Shown in pieces: positions 36,497-44,203 of a stretch of 64,000 nucleotides of DNA. The notes beneath the pieces were generated by a model, which saw nothing but the letters and a program-made list of their open reading frames with translations, was not told where the DNA came from and made no database searches. The position numbers and the translations under genes were made by a program. Numbering within the stretch: the first letter of the stretch is position 1; each line of letters starts with the position of its first letter. Source of the stretch: Streptomyces nymphaeiformis (GTDB lineage Bacteria; Actinomycetota; Actinomycetes; Streptomycetales; Streptomycetaceae); contig NZ_JACHJY010000009.1 of assembly GCF_014203895.1 (NCBI RefSeq), forward strand, positions 124,001-188,000, given 5' to 3'.

Positions 36497-36856
36497 ATGA
36501 GCGTCGAGATGTGGACCGCAGTGTCCAGTGGCGTGGTGGGGGTGGCCTCCGCGGCTGCGGCTGCATGGTCCGGGCGGGCGGCGCGGAGGACCAGGCGAGA
36601 CCATCGGCGGGACGACTTCACTGTCGTCACGGACCGGATGGAGAAGGAGATCATGCGGCAAGCTGGCCGGCTTGATGAACTGGAGGCCGCGGCCGACGTG
36701 CAGGAGCAGCGCCTCGAAGGCGCTGGCGTCGCGATCACCTACCTCATCGACCGGGTTCGCGGCCTCACTACCTGGATTCGCTCCGCTGGCCTCGAGCCGC
36801 CTACCGCACCGCCAGTCCCTGAGCGGGCCCGCGAGTTCATCCACCACGACGTGTGA
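36497..36856 (+). CDS. single-helix membrane protein with coiled coil
   Basis: ATG at 36497. 119 residues: one N-terminal membrane segment (V-S-S-G-V-V-G-V-A-S-A-A-A-A-A), a basic stretch (R-R-T-R-R-D-H-R-R), then a coiled coil (M-R-Q-A-G-R-L-D-E-L-E-A-A-A-D). This topology is common as the last gene of actinophage lysis cassettes; a spanin-like or holin-regulating role is inferred. Confidence 0.65.
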   Translation: MSVEMWTAVSSGVVGVASAAAAAWSGRAARRTRRDHRRDDFTVVTDRMEKEIMRQAGRLDELEAAADVQEQRLEGAGVAITYLIDRVRGLTTWIRSAGLEPPTAPPVPERAREFIHHDV

Positions 36857-36885
36857 ACTAGGGCCTCATCCTGAGAGCCGACAAC

Positions 36886-36920
36886 GCCCCCTCCTGCGCC
36901 TTAGCGGCGCAGGAGGGGGC
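36886..36920. terminator. strong bidirectional terminator closing the late region
   Basis: GCCCCCTCCTGCGCC (36886-36900) and GGCGCAGGAGGGGGC (36906-36920) form a perfect 15-bp stem with a 5-base loop. It lies between the last forward late gene and the convergent minus-strand genes. Confidence 0.9.
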
Positions 36921-36932
36921 GGCTTCGTCGTG

Positions 36933-37127
36933 TCAGGCGTCGGGGTGTCGCACGTGCTTTTTCAGTGCGGCTTCGAGCTTGAACCGGTCCTCGCCGGCCG
37001 CCTGCGCGTGCTCGGTGATCGCGGCCTGCACGGCGGCGGCCGTGTCCACGGTCAGCGCGCCGGCCTGGATCTCGGCCCAGGCGGCTTCTTCCAGCTTGAT
37101 CAGTTCGTCAGAGAGTTCGATCGCCAC
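36933..37127 (-). CDS. hypothetical helical protein, 64 residues
   Basis: ATG at 37127. Acidic and helical (L-S-D-E-L-I-K-L-E-E-A-A-W-A-E-I-Q, then A-A-V-Q-A-A-I-T-E-H-A). Small proteins of this type are common near ends of Streptomyces prophages and plasmids. It lies 10 bases after the next upstream minus-strand gene, so the two are probably co-transcribed. No function recognised. Confidence 0.6.
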   Translation of the reverse strand: MAIELSDELIKLEEAAWAEIQAGALTVDTAAAVQAAITEHAQAAGEDRFKLEAALKKHVRHPDA

Positions 37128-37137
37128 GGCCCGGATC

Positions 37138-37317
37138 CTACGCCGCGAGCTCCTGCTGGGCCTGCATCGCCTCGTCCCAGGCCGCCACGAGTACCTGATA
37201 GATCCGCTGCTCGTCCGCAGTCAGCGGGCGCCGCTGCTCTCCGGCGCGGGCCCACAAGGTGCGGATGGCGTCGTTCAGGGCGGCAGGGCTCGGGGTCTCT
37301 CTGTGGCGATCGGACAT
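37138..37317 (-). CDS. hypothetical small protein, 59 residues
   Basis: ATG at 37317; longer readings upstream pass through the inverted repeat region and are not supported. The product (A-A-L-N-D-A-I-R-T-L-W, L-T-A-D-E-Q-R-I-Y-Q-V-L-V-A-A-W) is helical with no known motif. It is first of a two-gene minus-strand unit just downstream of the GntR gene. Confidence 0.6.
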   Translation of the reverse strand: MSDRHRETPSPAALNDAIRTLWARAGEQRRPLTADEQRIYQVLVAAWDEAMQAQQELAA

Positions 37318-37368
37318 GCATTCAAGGCTAGGCCCCGGGTCTGACAAAGCGGGTGTCCGACGGACGTG

Positions 37369-37413
37369 CGTTCCGCCACGCTGTTCGAGCGCACTCCAAA
37401 GCGTGGCGGAACG
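37369..37413. promoter_or_regulatory. 14-bp perfect inverted repeat between GntR and the small genes
   Basis: CGTTCCGCCACGCT (37369-37382) and AGCGTGGCGGAACG (37400-37413) with a 17-base spacer. It lies 52 bases upstream of the small minus-strand gene start and 109 bases beyond the GntR stop. Either an operator (GTTCCG/CGGAAC half-sites recur near 37438) or a terminator for the GntR transcript; no U-tract follows. Confidence 0.5.
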
Positions 37414-37521
37414 TAACCGAAACGCGCGGGGTGCGAACGGAACGTGCAACTTTCACTCGCACACCCGTTCCCAGGCATATGCCGAATGAGGCATGCTGCG
37501 TAATGTGCGTCAGGCCCTGTA

Positions 37522-38169
37522 CTACTGGGCGCCCCCGCTGGCGTGCCGTGTCATGCCGCCCAGGCGGACTAACCACCTGTCCATCGGGAGGATCAAATCA
37601 GCAGTCTCTGTGGGGCGCCCATTCCGGTCCAGCCGAGTGCGGACCATGCGGTAGGCCAGGGCGTCGACAAGCATCCCCAGGGCGTTCGCCTGTGTCTCAT
37701 CGAGCGGCGCGACGCCCAACTCCACGACGTAGCTCGCATGAGGCTGACGGCGCCCGCGCCACCAGGAGGACACGAGCATGGCCGACCGGCCGCCCGGGTC
37801 CAAGCGCTCGACGACCTCGTGCTGCAGCAGGGTCCCGACCGGTACGTCGAGGCGTTCGGCAAGATCGGAGCTGGCGCGGCGCGGCCGGGTGTCGGTCGTC
37901 TCGGAGGAGTGTGGCCAGTCCGCGTCGGCGTCCGTGAGGGTGCGCATAGCAGGAGGGTGCGCCACATACACGCCCCGCCGCTTCTCGCCTTCGAGGATTC
38001 CAGTCCGACGGAGGAGGGCGTGGGCGAGCCGCATGGTCTGAGGGTGGACGTCGTACTCGGCAGCCATGGCGTTACGGGAGGGGAGCCACTCCCCCGGCCG
38101 CCACTCGCCGGCCTCAATGCGGGTGCGGATGTCAGCGGCGATACGGCGGTAGCGCGCGTCGGCTGACAT
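37522..38169 (-). CDS. GntR/HutC-family regulator (KorA/KorSA-like)
   Basis: ATG at 38169 with AGGGG upstream; the in-frame start at 38205 is less likely. 215 residues. Residues about 5-70 are a GntR winged helix (Y-R-R-I-A-A-D-I-R-T-R-I-E-A-G-E-W, L-P-S-R-N-A-M-A-A-E-Y-D-V, G-V-Y-V-A). Residues about 90-205 look like a UTRA effector domain. Such proteins repress transfer genes in Streptomyces plasmids and ICEs. It lies next to the right attachment end, so it may control excision or transfer of this element. Confidence 0.85.
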   Translation of the reverse strand: MSADARYRRIAADIRTRIEAGEWRPGEWLPSRNAMAAEYDVHPQTMRLAHALLRRTGILEGEKRRGVYVAHPPAMRTLTDADADWPHSSETTDTRPRRASSDLAERLDVPVGTLLQHEVVERLDPGGRSAMLVSSWWRGRRQPHASYVVELGVAPLDETQANALGMLVDALAYRMVRTRLDRNGRPTETADLILPMDRWLVRLGGMTRHASGGAQ

Positions 38170-38377
38170 GGGACCCCTGGCGACGATCATGGAGTGACGT
38201 CGCACAGTAAGAGGTACCGTGCTGGCTAGATATATCCAGGCTTCGGCCAGCGGGAAGCCCGCAGACTGAGTAACTGAAGAGGGAGAGAGTTCGGCGTCCG
38301 GGTTCAGGTCTCGGGTGGCCGATCGGGGTCGCCTCCGACTCGCCTGTCCCCGCGTGCGAGCAGGGGGCGACCCCTCC

Positions 38378-38406
38378 GGTTACCCGTCAGCCCGTGACGG
38401 GTAACC
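38378..38406. repeat. perfect 12-bp inverted repeat
   Basis: GGTTACCCGTCA (38378-38389) and TGACGGGTAACC (38395-38406) with a 5-base loop. Located in the right-end non-coding region. Could be an operator, a terminator stem, or a protein site used in excision. Confidence 0.7.
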
Positions 38407-38465
38407 ACACCAACGAGTGAACCCCACCCCGTGCTCAGTGCGCGACGCATTCGTTGGACAACACG

Positions 38466-38518
38466 CCGAAGCCGGAGCCGCATTTTTCACCCCCAAGGTG
38501 CGCGGTTCCGGCTTCGGT
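38466..38518. repeat. imperfect inverted repeat near the attachment end
   Basis: CCGAAGCCGGAGCCGCA (38466-38482) is the near-complement of TGCGCGGTTCCGGCTTCGG (38500-38518), about 14 paired bases with a mismatch and a bulge. Lies about 170 bases before the presumed junction. Confidence 0.5.
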
Positions 38519-38689
38519 GCGTACTGGCGCCGTGTGCGGCCCCTTCACTCACAGGCTGTCACCTGTACGCGAGTGACCGCAGCGGGCATCTCACAGATGT
38601 CTCACGCACCAGCGCATGTGGGTGCGTCCACATGGCATGCGACCTGCACTTTCTCCCGTCCCATGGACGTGAGAAGGCCCTCACGGACG

Positions 38690-38702
38690 AAGGTTAAACC
38701 CT
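38690..38702. other. inferred right attachment junction inside an EF-G-like gene
   Basis: EF-G-like homology becomes recognisable at Y-L-R-V-Y-A-G-T-I (codons from 38702). The preceding codons do not resemble the expected domain I/II boundary of EF-G. The prophage-chromosome junction is therefore placed near 38,690-38,702. The exact core cannot be set without attL. Confidence 0.6.
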
Positions 38703-39766
38703 ACCTCCGCGTCTACGCGGGCACGATCGGGAAGGGGGACACCGTGCTCGACGCCACCACAGGCCGTACGGAGCGGATCGCCCGCATCCTGCGCGTCCAG
38801 GCCGACCGGGCGACCGAGGTGGACGAGGCGCGCGCCGGCGACATCGTCGCCGTCGTCGGGCCGAAGTCCGCCCGCGCCGGTGCGACGCTGTGCGCGCCGG
38901 ACGCACCGGTCGTCCTCGAACCGCCGACGACCGCCGACCCGGTGGTCTCGGTCGCGGTCGAGGCGCGCCGCAGCACGGACACGGGGCGGCTCGCGACGGC
39001 CCTCGCCCGGATGACGGAGGAGGACCCGTCGCTCGTGGTGCGGTCCGACCCGGAGACGGGCCAGACCGTCCTGTCGGGTCTCGGCGAACTGCACCTGGAG
39101 GTCGCGGTGGAGAAGCTGCGGCGCGACCGTGGCCTTGAAGTCACGGTCGGCCGTCCGCAGGTCGCGTACCGGGAGACGGTGACGAAGGGCGTCACGGATC
39201 TACTCCACCGCCACGTCAAACAGGACGGCGGGGCGGGCCAGTTCGCCCACGTCGTCATCACCGTCGAACCGACGGACGGCGAGGAGGAGTTCGAGTTCCG
39301 TTCGACCGTCACGGGCGGCCGCGTCCCGCAGGAGTACGTCCGCGCGGTCGAGGCCGGCTGCCGGGACGCCCTCGTCGAGGGTCCCCTCGGCGGCCACCCG
39401 GTGACGGGCGTCCGGGTCACGCTCACGGACGGCGCCACGCACCCGAAGGACTCCTCGGAGATGGCGTTCCGCACGGCGGGCCGCTTCGCCCTGCGCGAGG
39501 CGCTCCGCGCGAGCGTGATGACCCTGCTCGAACCGGTGGCCGAGGTGACGGTCACCGTCCCCGCCGAGTCGGTCGGCTCGGTCCTCGGCGACCTCGCGGC
39601 CCGCCGGGGCCGGGTCACGGACCAGACGACCCGCTCCACCACGGCGGTGGTCTCGGCGACGGTCCCGCTGGCCGAACTCTTCGGCTACGCGTCCCGCCTC
39701 CGCGGCCGCACCCAGGGCCGGGGCACCTTCACCACCCGGCCTGCCGGGTACGCCACGGCCCCGTAA
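38696..39766 (+). pseudogene. 3' part of an EF-G-like translation factor gene, split by the prophage
   Basis: About 356 residues match EF-G from domain II to the end: Y-L-R-V-Y-A-G-T-I-G-K-G-D, G-E-L-H-L-E-V-A-V-E-K, P-Q-V-A-Y-R-E-T-V, then domain IV (G-G-A-G-Q-F-A-H-V-V) and domain V (L-L-E-P-V-A-E-V-T-V; E-L-F-G-Y-A-S-R-L-R). The GTP-binding domain (about 300 residues) is missing. The frame stays open upstream to 38417 through phage DNA, so a GTPase-less fusion could be made from a start such as ATG 38663. It is a divergent paralogue, probably not the essential EF-G. Confidence 0.85.
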
Positions 39767-39784
39767 GGCCGCTCGAAGAACGCC

Positions 39785-39822
39785 GTTCGGCCCGCGCCGC
39801 CCTGCGCGGGCGCGGGCCGAAC
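39785..39822. terminator. bidirectional terminator
   Basis: GTTCGGCCCGCGCC (39785-39798) pairs with GGCGCGGGCCGAAC (39809-39822), a perfect 14-bp stem, between the convergent EF-G fragment and the cytidylyltransferase gene. Confidence 0.85.
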
Positions 39823-39837
39823 ACGGCACGTGACCGC

Positions 39838-40641
39838 TCAGCCCAGCACCAGCAGCACCGCCAGGGCGACGAGGAGGGAGTCGATCCGGTCGAGCAGACC
39901 ACCGGAGCCGGCAAGCCAACGACCGGCGTCCTTCACCCGGGCGCCCCGCTTGACCATCGACTCCAGGAGGTCCCCGAGCGGCCCGCCGACCGCCACGGCC
40001 ACCGCCGTCTGCCACGTCAGGGACGACAGCGCGGCGAGCGCCAGGAGACCGGCCGCCGCCCCGGCCAGCGTGCCGCTCCACCGTTTGGCGGGTGACAGCG
40101 CGGAGAGCCGGGGGCCGCCGAGACGGCGGCCGGCCCCGTACGCGACGATGTCGGCGATCGACACGGCCACGAACAGGACGAGGCCCACCGCACCCGACGG
40201 GACGAGACCCGCCAGGGCGCCCAGCCACACGAGCCCGAGCAGGCCCGCCCCCAGGCGGCGGAGCCCGTGTTCGGCGTCGCCCGACAGCAGGGGCACCCCG
40301 GCGATCGCGAGCGCCCCGGCCGCCGCGGCCCGCAGCACCTCCCCGGGGGCCAGCCACGCGGTCAGGACGAGCCCGACGACCGCCGCGCCGAGCACCGCCC
40401 GGTCGACCGGGCCCATCCGCAGCAGTCCGCCGTACTCCGCCACCGCGACCACCCCGACCACGGCTGCGAGCACCGCGATCCCCGGCGGCCCGAGCCAGAA
40501 CGCGCCCGTGACCACGGGGACGCCGAGCGCCCACACGCACCAGCGGACCATCAGCTCACGCCGCCGGGTCGCCGCCACCGCGACCCCGCCGACGGCCAGT
40601 GCCCCGCCGAGGTACGGCACGAGAGCGGGGACCGTCGTCAC
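39838..40641 (-). CDS. CdsA-like CDP-alcohol/phosphatidate cytidylyltransferase
   Basis: GTG at 40641 overlaps the TGA of the aminotransferase gene (GTGA). 267 residues with about seven hydrophobic helices and the family signature near the C-terminus: L-S-P-A-K-R-W-S-G-T, then L-E-S-M-V-K-R-G-A-R-V-K-D and G-G-L-L-D-R-I-D-S-L-L. Enzymes of this family join CTP and phosphatidate to CDP-diacylglycerol. A normal host cdsA would sit near ribosome-recycling genes; this is a paralogue coupled to a GNAT-aminotransferase, so it may activate a different lipid or alcohol. Confidence 0.8.
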   Translation of the reverse strand: MTTVPALVPYLGGALAVGGVAVAATRRRELMVRWCVWALGVPVVTGAFWLGPPGIAVLAAVVGVVAVAEYGGLLRMGPVDRAVLGAAVVGLVLTAWLAPGEVLRAAAAGALAIAGVPLLSGDAEHGLRRLGAGLLGLVWLGALAGLVPSGAVGLVLFVAVSIADIVAYGAGRRLGGPRLSALSPAKRWSGTLAGAAAGLLALAALSSLTWQTAVAVAVGGPLGDLLESMVKRGARVKDAGRWLAGSGGLLDRIDSLLVALAVLLVLG

Positions 40642-42404
40642 CGGGAGACCCGGTCGCCCGGCACGCCCGACGTCATCGCGGCCGACGCGCGCAGCGCGTC
40701 CAGGGCGCTCCGGCATGCCGCCACGATCCGCGCGTTCTCCGCCGTGTCGCGCACGGCGACGCGGACGGTCCTTCCCTCGTACGCCGGGGACATCGGCGAC
40801 AGGTCCCGCAGGTAGACGTCGTGGCGCCGGCACTCACGCACCAGCTCGGCCGCGCTCGGTCCACCCGGCGGCAGGGTCACGGTGAGGAAGTTCGCCACTC
40901 CCTCGTCGACGGAGGAGAACCCGTCGAGCTCCGAGAGTCCGGTGGCGAGCTCCCGGCGCAGCACCCCGGTGCGCGCCCGGCGTTCCGCGTAGTACCCGGG
41001 GTCGCGCAGCGCCGTCACGGCGGCCAGCTGGGCCGGCAGGCTCACGGGCCACGGCGGCGTCCAGCGGCGCAGCTCCCCGGCCGTGTCCGGGTCGGCCACC
41101 AGATACGCGGCCCGCATGCCCGACAGCGCGTACATCTTCGAAAGCGATGTGCACACCACGACCCGGGGATCGACCGAAGCCAGCCCGGCCAGCGACTCCG
41201 CGGGATCGACATAGCCCAGGTACGCCTCGTCGATCCACCACCGCGTCCGCGCGGGAGAGGCCTCGATCACCGCGCGCAGAGCCTCCGCGGGAGCGTGGCG
41301 GCCGGTCGGATTGTTCGGGTTGACCACCACCACGAGGTCGTACCGCCCGTCCCCGGTCGCGGCGGCGAGCCGGGCCGGATCGAGCAGCCAGCCGTCCTCC
41401 CGGCTCAGCCGGAGCCGGTCCACCCGGCAGCCGATCACCCGCTCGGTGACATGGGCGTACTCGCCGTAGCTCGGGTCGAGGAGCAGCACCCGGCTCCCCG
41501 GCGTCAGCCACCGGCCGAACGCCCGGAAGATCAGATCGGACGAACCCGCCCCGACGACCAGCGACTCCACCGGCAGCCCACGGACCCCGGCGATCTCCGC
41601 GAGCAGCCCTTCCGCACCCGTGGGCGGCGAGGTCCGTGCCGCCCACCCCGGATCCTCCGACAGCACCCCGCGCACCTTCGGAGACGGAGGGAACCAGGCG
41701 TCGAGGACATCGGCCGCGACCACCTCGTGACGGCGGGCCAGCGTCCGGAAGTCCGTACCGATCGCGGAGAAGAAGGCGCCGCCGTGCTCGCAGCCGTCCG
41801 CGCGCGGCGCGAACTCCACGTCCAACCGCCAGTCGAGGCCCGCCCGCAGCCGCTCCAGGGTCCGGCCGTGACGCTCGCGGACCGTCCTCGTCAGCTCGGC
41901 CACGGAACCGCTCAGCACCTCGAACGAGACCGCGCCCGAGCGGACCGTCCGCCCCACCGGCCGCAACCCGGCGGCGAGGTACATGTCGAGGAGGTCCGTG
42001 CGTCCCATCGCCACCACCCGGCGGCCGCCCCGCGCCGCGACCCAGCGCAGCGCCGCGTACATGAGGAGCGGCGCCGCCGCCGTGGACCGCCAGCGCTCCT
42101 CGACGGTCAGGACGCGGATCTCGAACGGCGCCTCTTCCGACAGGACCGGCAGCTCCTCGCGCGTCAGGTACTTGTCCAGCGAGTAGCGGCCGACCCACGG
42201 CGGGGTGAGGCTGACGAAACCGATCCGCGTCTCCCCGCGCGCGGCCACGAGATACACGTTGTCGCCGTCAAGACCGTCGCTCAACCGCCCGGACGGATGC
42301 ACCGGATGCTGGCCCAGCTCCTCCGCGTACACCCGGTGCCGCAGCTCGTGGATCCAGTCGTGATCATCGGACGTGGCGGTGCGCAGCTGTACGGCGTGGT
42401 CCAT
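40638..42404 (-). CDS. GNAT acetyltransferase - PLP aminotransferase fusion
   Basis: ATG at 42404 with GAGGGG upstream. 588 residues. Residues about 1-190 are an N-acyltransferase fold (L-R-T-A-T-S-D-D-H-D-W-I, I-G-F-V-S-L-T-P-P, A-L-R-W-V-A-A-R-G). Residues about 215-585 are a HisC/CobD-like class I/II aminotransferase: N-P-N-N-P-T-G near 362, D-E-A-Y-L-G-Y near 390 and T-S-L-S-K-M-Y with the PLP-binding Lys near 421. The two activities would transaminate and acylate an amino compound. The gene is coupled to the CdsA-like gene, which hints at an amino-headgroup lipid or activated alcohol pathway; the substrate is unknown. Confidence 0.85.
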   Translation of the reverse strand: MDHAVQLRTATSDDHDWIHELRHRVYAEELGQHPVHPSGRLSDGLDGDNVYLVAARGETRIGFVSLTPPWVGRYSLDKYLTREELPVLSEEAPFEIRVLTVEERWRSTAAAPLLMYAALRWVAARGGRRVVAMGRTDLLDMYLAAGLRPVGRTVRSGAVSFEVLSGSVAELTRTVRERHGRTLERLRAGLDWRLDVEFAPRADGCEHGGAFFSAIGTDFRTLARRHEVVAADVLDAWFPPSPKVRGVLSEDPGWAARTSPPTGAEGLLAEIAGVRGLPVESLVVGAGSSDLIFRAFGRWLTPGSRVLLLDPSYGEYAHVTERVIGCRVDRLRLSREDGWLLDPARLAAATGDGRYDLVVVVNPNNPTGRHAPAEALRAVIEASPARTRWWIDEAYLGYVDPAESLAGLASVDPRVVVCTSLSKMYALSGMRAAYLVADPDTAGELRRWTPPWPVSLPAQLAAVTALRDPGYYAERRARTGVLRRELATGLSELDGFSSVDEGVANFLTVTLPPGGPSAAELVRECRRHDVYLRDLSPMSPAYEGRTVRVAVRDTAENARIVAACRSALDALRASAAMTSGVPGDRVSR

Positions 42405-42469
42405 GGGCGTCCCCTCTGATGCGGTCCGGCGTTCGCCCCCCAGCATGGGGAAGCTCGTCGGACAACACC

Positions 42470-42485
42470 TGAGTACCCGTACTCA
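42470..42485. promoter_or_regulatory. TGAGTAC-CC-GTACTCA operator-like palindrome
   Basis: Seven-base arms (42470-42476 and 42479-42485), 66 bases ahead of the GNAT-aminotransferase start. This form of inverted repeat recurs upstream of Streptomyces genes. The binding protein is unknown. Confidence 0.45.
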
Positions 42486-42491
42486 CTTGAG

Positions 42492-42929
42492 TCACGGGGC
42501 GAGGTCCAGTTCGGCCCGTACGGTCTTCCCGACCGGTACGCGGTCGAGCACCGCCCACCGCGAGGCCAGCGCCTCCACGAGGAGCAGGCCGCGCCCGCCC
42601 TCGTCGAGGGGCCCCGGGGCGACGGGCGCCGGACGCCGCTCGCCCCGGGTGTCGGAGACGTCGACCCGGAGCCGCAGCCCGGGTGCGTACGAGAGCGTCA
42701 GCTCGAAGTCGCGCCCGGGCACCCGGCCGTGCGTCACGGCGTTGGCGGCGAGCTCGGCGACGAGCAGCCCGACGGCGTCGGAGGTCTCGGAGCCGTACGG
42801 AAGCCGCCAACGGTCCAGCTGATGGAGAGCCAGCCGGCGGGCGAGACGGGCGCCGCGCGGGGTCGAGCTGAAACGCTGGGTGAACACACGTACGGTGACG
42901 GCGGGTTCGCGGGTCACGGGGGAGGTCAT
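42492..42929 (-). CDS. anti-sigma-factor-like ATP-binding protein (HATPase_c_2)
   Basis: ATG at 42929. 145 residues with an ATP-binding GHKL fold: V-A-E-L-A-A-N-A-V-T-H-G (N box), V-D-V-S-D-T-R-G (G1) and E-G-G-R-G-L-L-L-V-E (G2). RsbW/SpoIIAB-type proteins of Streptomyces bind sigma factors or anti-anti-sigma partners. It is divergent from the XRE-DUF397 pair, the arrangement of AbaA/WhiJ-type developmental loci. Confidence 0.85.
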   Translation of the reverse strand: MTSPVTREPAVTVRVFTQRFSSTPRGARLARRLALHQLDRWRLPYGSETSDAVGLLVAELAANAVTHGRVPGRDFELTLSYAPGLRLRVDVSDTRGERRPAPVAPGPLDEGGRGLLLVEALASRWAVLDRVPVGKTVRAELDLAP

Positions 42930-42975
42930 GGGGACAATGTGGCGTCGCCCGAGGCGAGTTACCAGCTCAGAAACT

Positions 42976-42995
42976 CGTACGCTGCGCAGCGTACG
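42976..42995. promoter_or_regulatory. 20-bp perfect palindrome in the WhiJ-like divergent promoter
   Basis: CGTACGCTGC followed by its exact reverse complement GCAGCGTACG. It lies between the anti-sigma-like gene (start 42929) and the XRE gene (start 43079), the expected place for an operator of the XRE regulator. Confidence 0.65.
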
Positions 42996-43078
42996 GGTTC
43001 ACTCTCTGGACTGTACCGGTAACTATCGGTGAACCTTGATGCGTTCAGCGCGAGCACATCGGTACGGGAGGTGGCGGG

Positions 43079-43912
43079 GTGACGGACGAGGTCCCGAAGG
43101 GCAGCGAACCGGAGACGTCGGAGAGCCTGAGGGCTTTCGGGGAAGTGGTCAAGGTCTTCCGCAAGCGGGCGGGCCTGACGCAGGAACAGTTCGCCCCGCT
43201 GGTGGGGTACTCGGTGCCGATGATCGCCTCGATCGAACAGGGAAGACGACTGCCGTCGAAGGAGTTCGTGGACCGGGCGGAGGAGGTGCTGGAGGCGTTC
43301 GGCGTCATCAAGGCGGCGGCGAAGCATCTGACGCGGAGGGCGGGGCTTGCGAAATGGTTCGCGGGGTGGGCGGAGCTGGAGCCGCAGGCGGTGACGCTGT
43401 ACACCTTCGAGAACCGACTCGTACCGGGCCTGCTCCAGACGACCGCATACGCCCGGACGCTCTTCGAGAAACAGCTCCCGGCGATGAGCGATGACAAGAT
43501 CGAGTCGAACCTGGTGGCCCGCATGGAGCGGACGCACATCCTCACGGAGCTCCCGGAGACGATCTTCAGCTTCATCATGGAGGAGCACGCGCTGCGCCGC
43601 CAGGTGGCCACTCCGGAGGTCATGCGCGAGCAGATCGACCACATCATCGGACTCGGCGAACGACGCAACATCGACATCCAGATCATGCCGCAGTCGCGCG
43701 GGCACCACGCGGGGCTCGACGGCCCTTTGTGTCTGCTGGAGACCGAGGAGAACACCTGGTACGCGTACAGCGAAGGCCAGGGCACGGGCCAGCTCATCTC
43801 CGACCCCAAAGAGGTCAGCATCCTCCAGCAGCGATATGCCAGGATGCGGACACAGGCTCTGTCCGTAGAGGCGACCGTGGGCCTGTTGCGGGAGATCCGA
43901 GGAGCACTATGA
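43079..43912 (+). CDS. XRE-DUF5753 regulator (WhiJ-like)
   Basis: GTG at 43079. 277 residues: helix-turn-helix at about 20-75 (G-L-T-Q-E-Q-F-A-P-L-V-G-Y, I-A-S-I-E-Q-G-R-R-L-P) and a DUF5753 effector region (Y-T-F-E-N-R-L-V-P-G-L-L-Q-T, Q-I-M-P-Q-S-R-G-H-H-A-G-L). These regulators pair with small DUF397 proteins and modulate Streptomyces development. Its TGA overlaps the ATG of the DUF397 gene. Confidence 0.9.
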   Translation: MTDEVPKGSEPETSESLRAFGEVVKVFRKRAGLTQEQFAPLVGYSVPMIASIEQGRRLPSKEFVDRAEEVLEAFGVIKAAAKHLTRRAGLAKWFAGWAELEPQAVTLYTFENRLVPGLLQTTAYARTLFEKQLPAMSDDKIESNLVARMERTHILTELPETIFSFIMEEHALRRQVATPEVMREQIDHIIGLGERRNIDIQIMPQSRGHHAGLDGPLCLLETEENTWYAYSEGQGTGQLISDPKEVSILQQRYARMRTQALSVEATVGLLREIRGAL

Positions 43913-44088
43913 GCACGACTGAACTGGCCTGGTTCAAGAGCAGCTACAGCACCGGTGACGGCGGCAACTGCGTCGAGGTGGCCACCGCCCCCACCACCGT
44001 CCACGTCCGCGACTCCAAGAACCCCACCGGCCCCCAGCTGACCCTCTCCCCCGGCACCTGGGCAGAGTTCCTCGACCAGCTGGGCTGA
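43909..44088 (+). CDS. DUF397 protein
   Basis: ATG at 43909 (ATGA overlap). 59 residues with the family pattern W-F-K-S-S-Y-S, G-G-N-C-V-E-V-A and V-R-D-S-K. DUF397 proteins are thought to bind and relieve or modify the DNA binding of the adjacent XRE partner. No BldB-like fourth member of AbaA-type clusters was seen nearby. Confidence 0.9.
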   Translation: MSTTELAWFKSSYSTGDGGNCVEVATAPTTVHVRDSKNPTGPQLTLSPGTWAEFLDQLG

Positions 44089-44203
44089 GGAAGCATCACC
44101 TCCATGTCCGTGGTTCGTAACGAGCAGTCCTGCACCGGAATACGGCAGCCGCGCCGGTGCAGAATCTGCTCGTCGAGCCATACGAAGGACACGGGGGATC
44201 ACC

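Larger units (their letters stand above)
38170..38690. other. right-end non-coding region
   Basis: About 520 bases without a convincing gene. It holds the GntR promoter region, a CTGG-N10-CCAG imperfect repeat at 38222-38239 that could be a GntR site, a perfect 12-bp inverted repeat at 38378-38406 and a longer imperfect one at 38466-38518, then the presumed attachment end. Short ORFs here on the forward strand have atypical composition and no ribosome-binding sites. Confidence 0.6.

Noticed and set aside
36933..37317. Toxin-antitoxin pair
   Set aside because: Two small coupled genes, but neither shows a toxin or antitoxin motif; size and order alone are not enough.
38417..38695. N-terminal extension of the EF-G-like ORF as part of a normal gene
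   Set aside because: The 93 residues before the EF-G homology do not resemble EF-G and lie in phage-end DNA; treated as an accidental open frame.
38431..38697. 88-codon forward ORF in the right-end region
   Set aside because: No ribosome-binding site, odd composition, overlaps inverted repeats and stops at the presumed junction.
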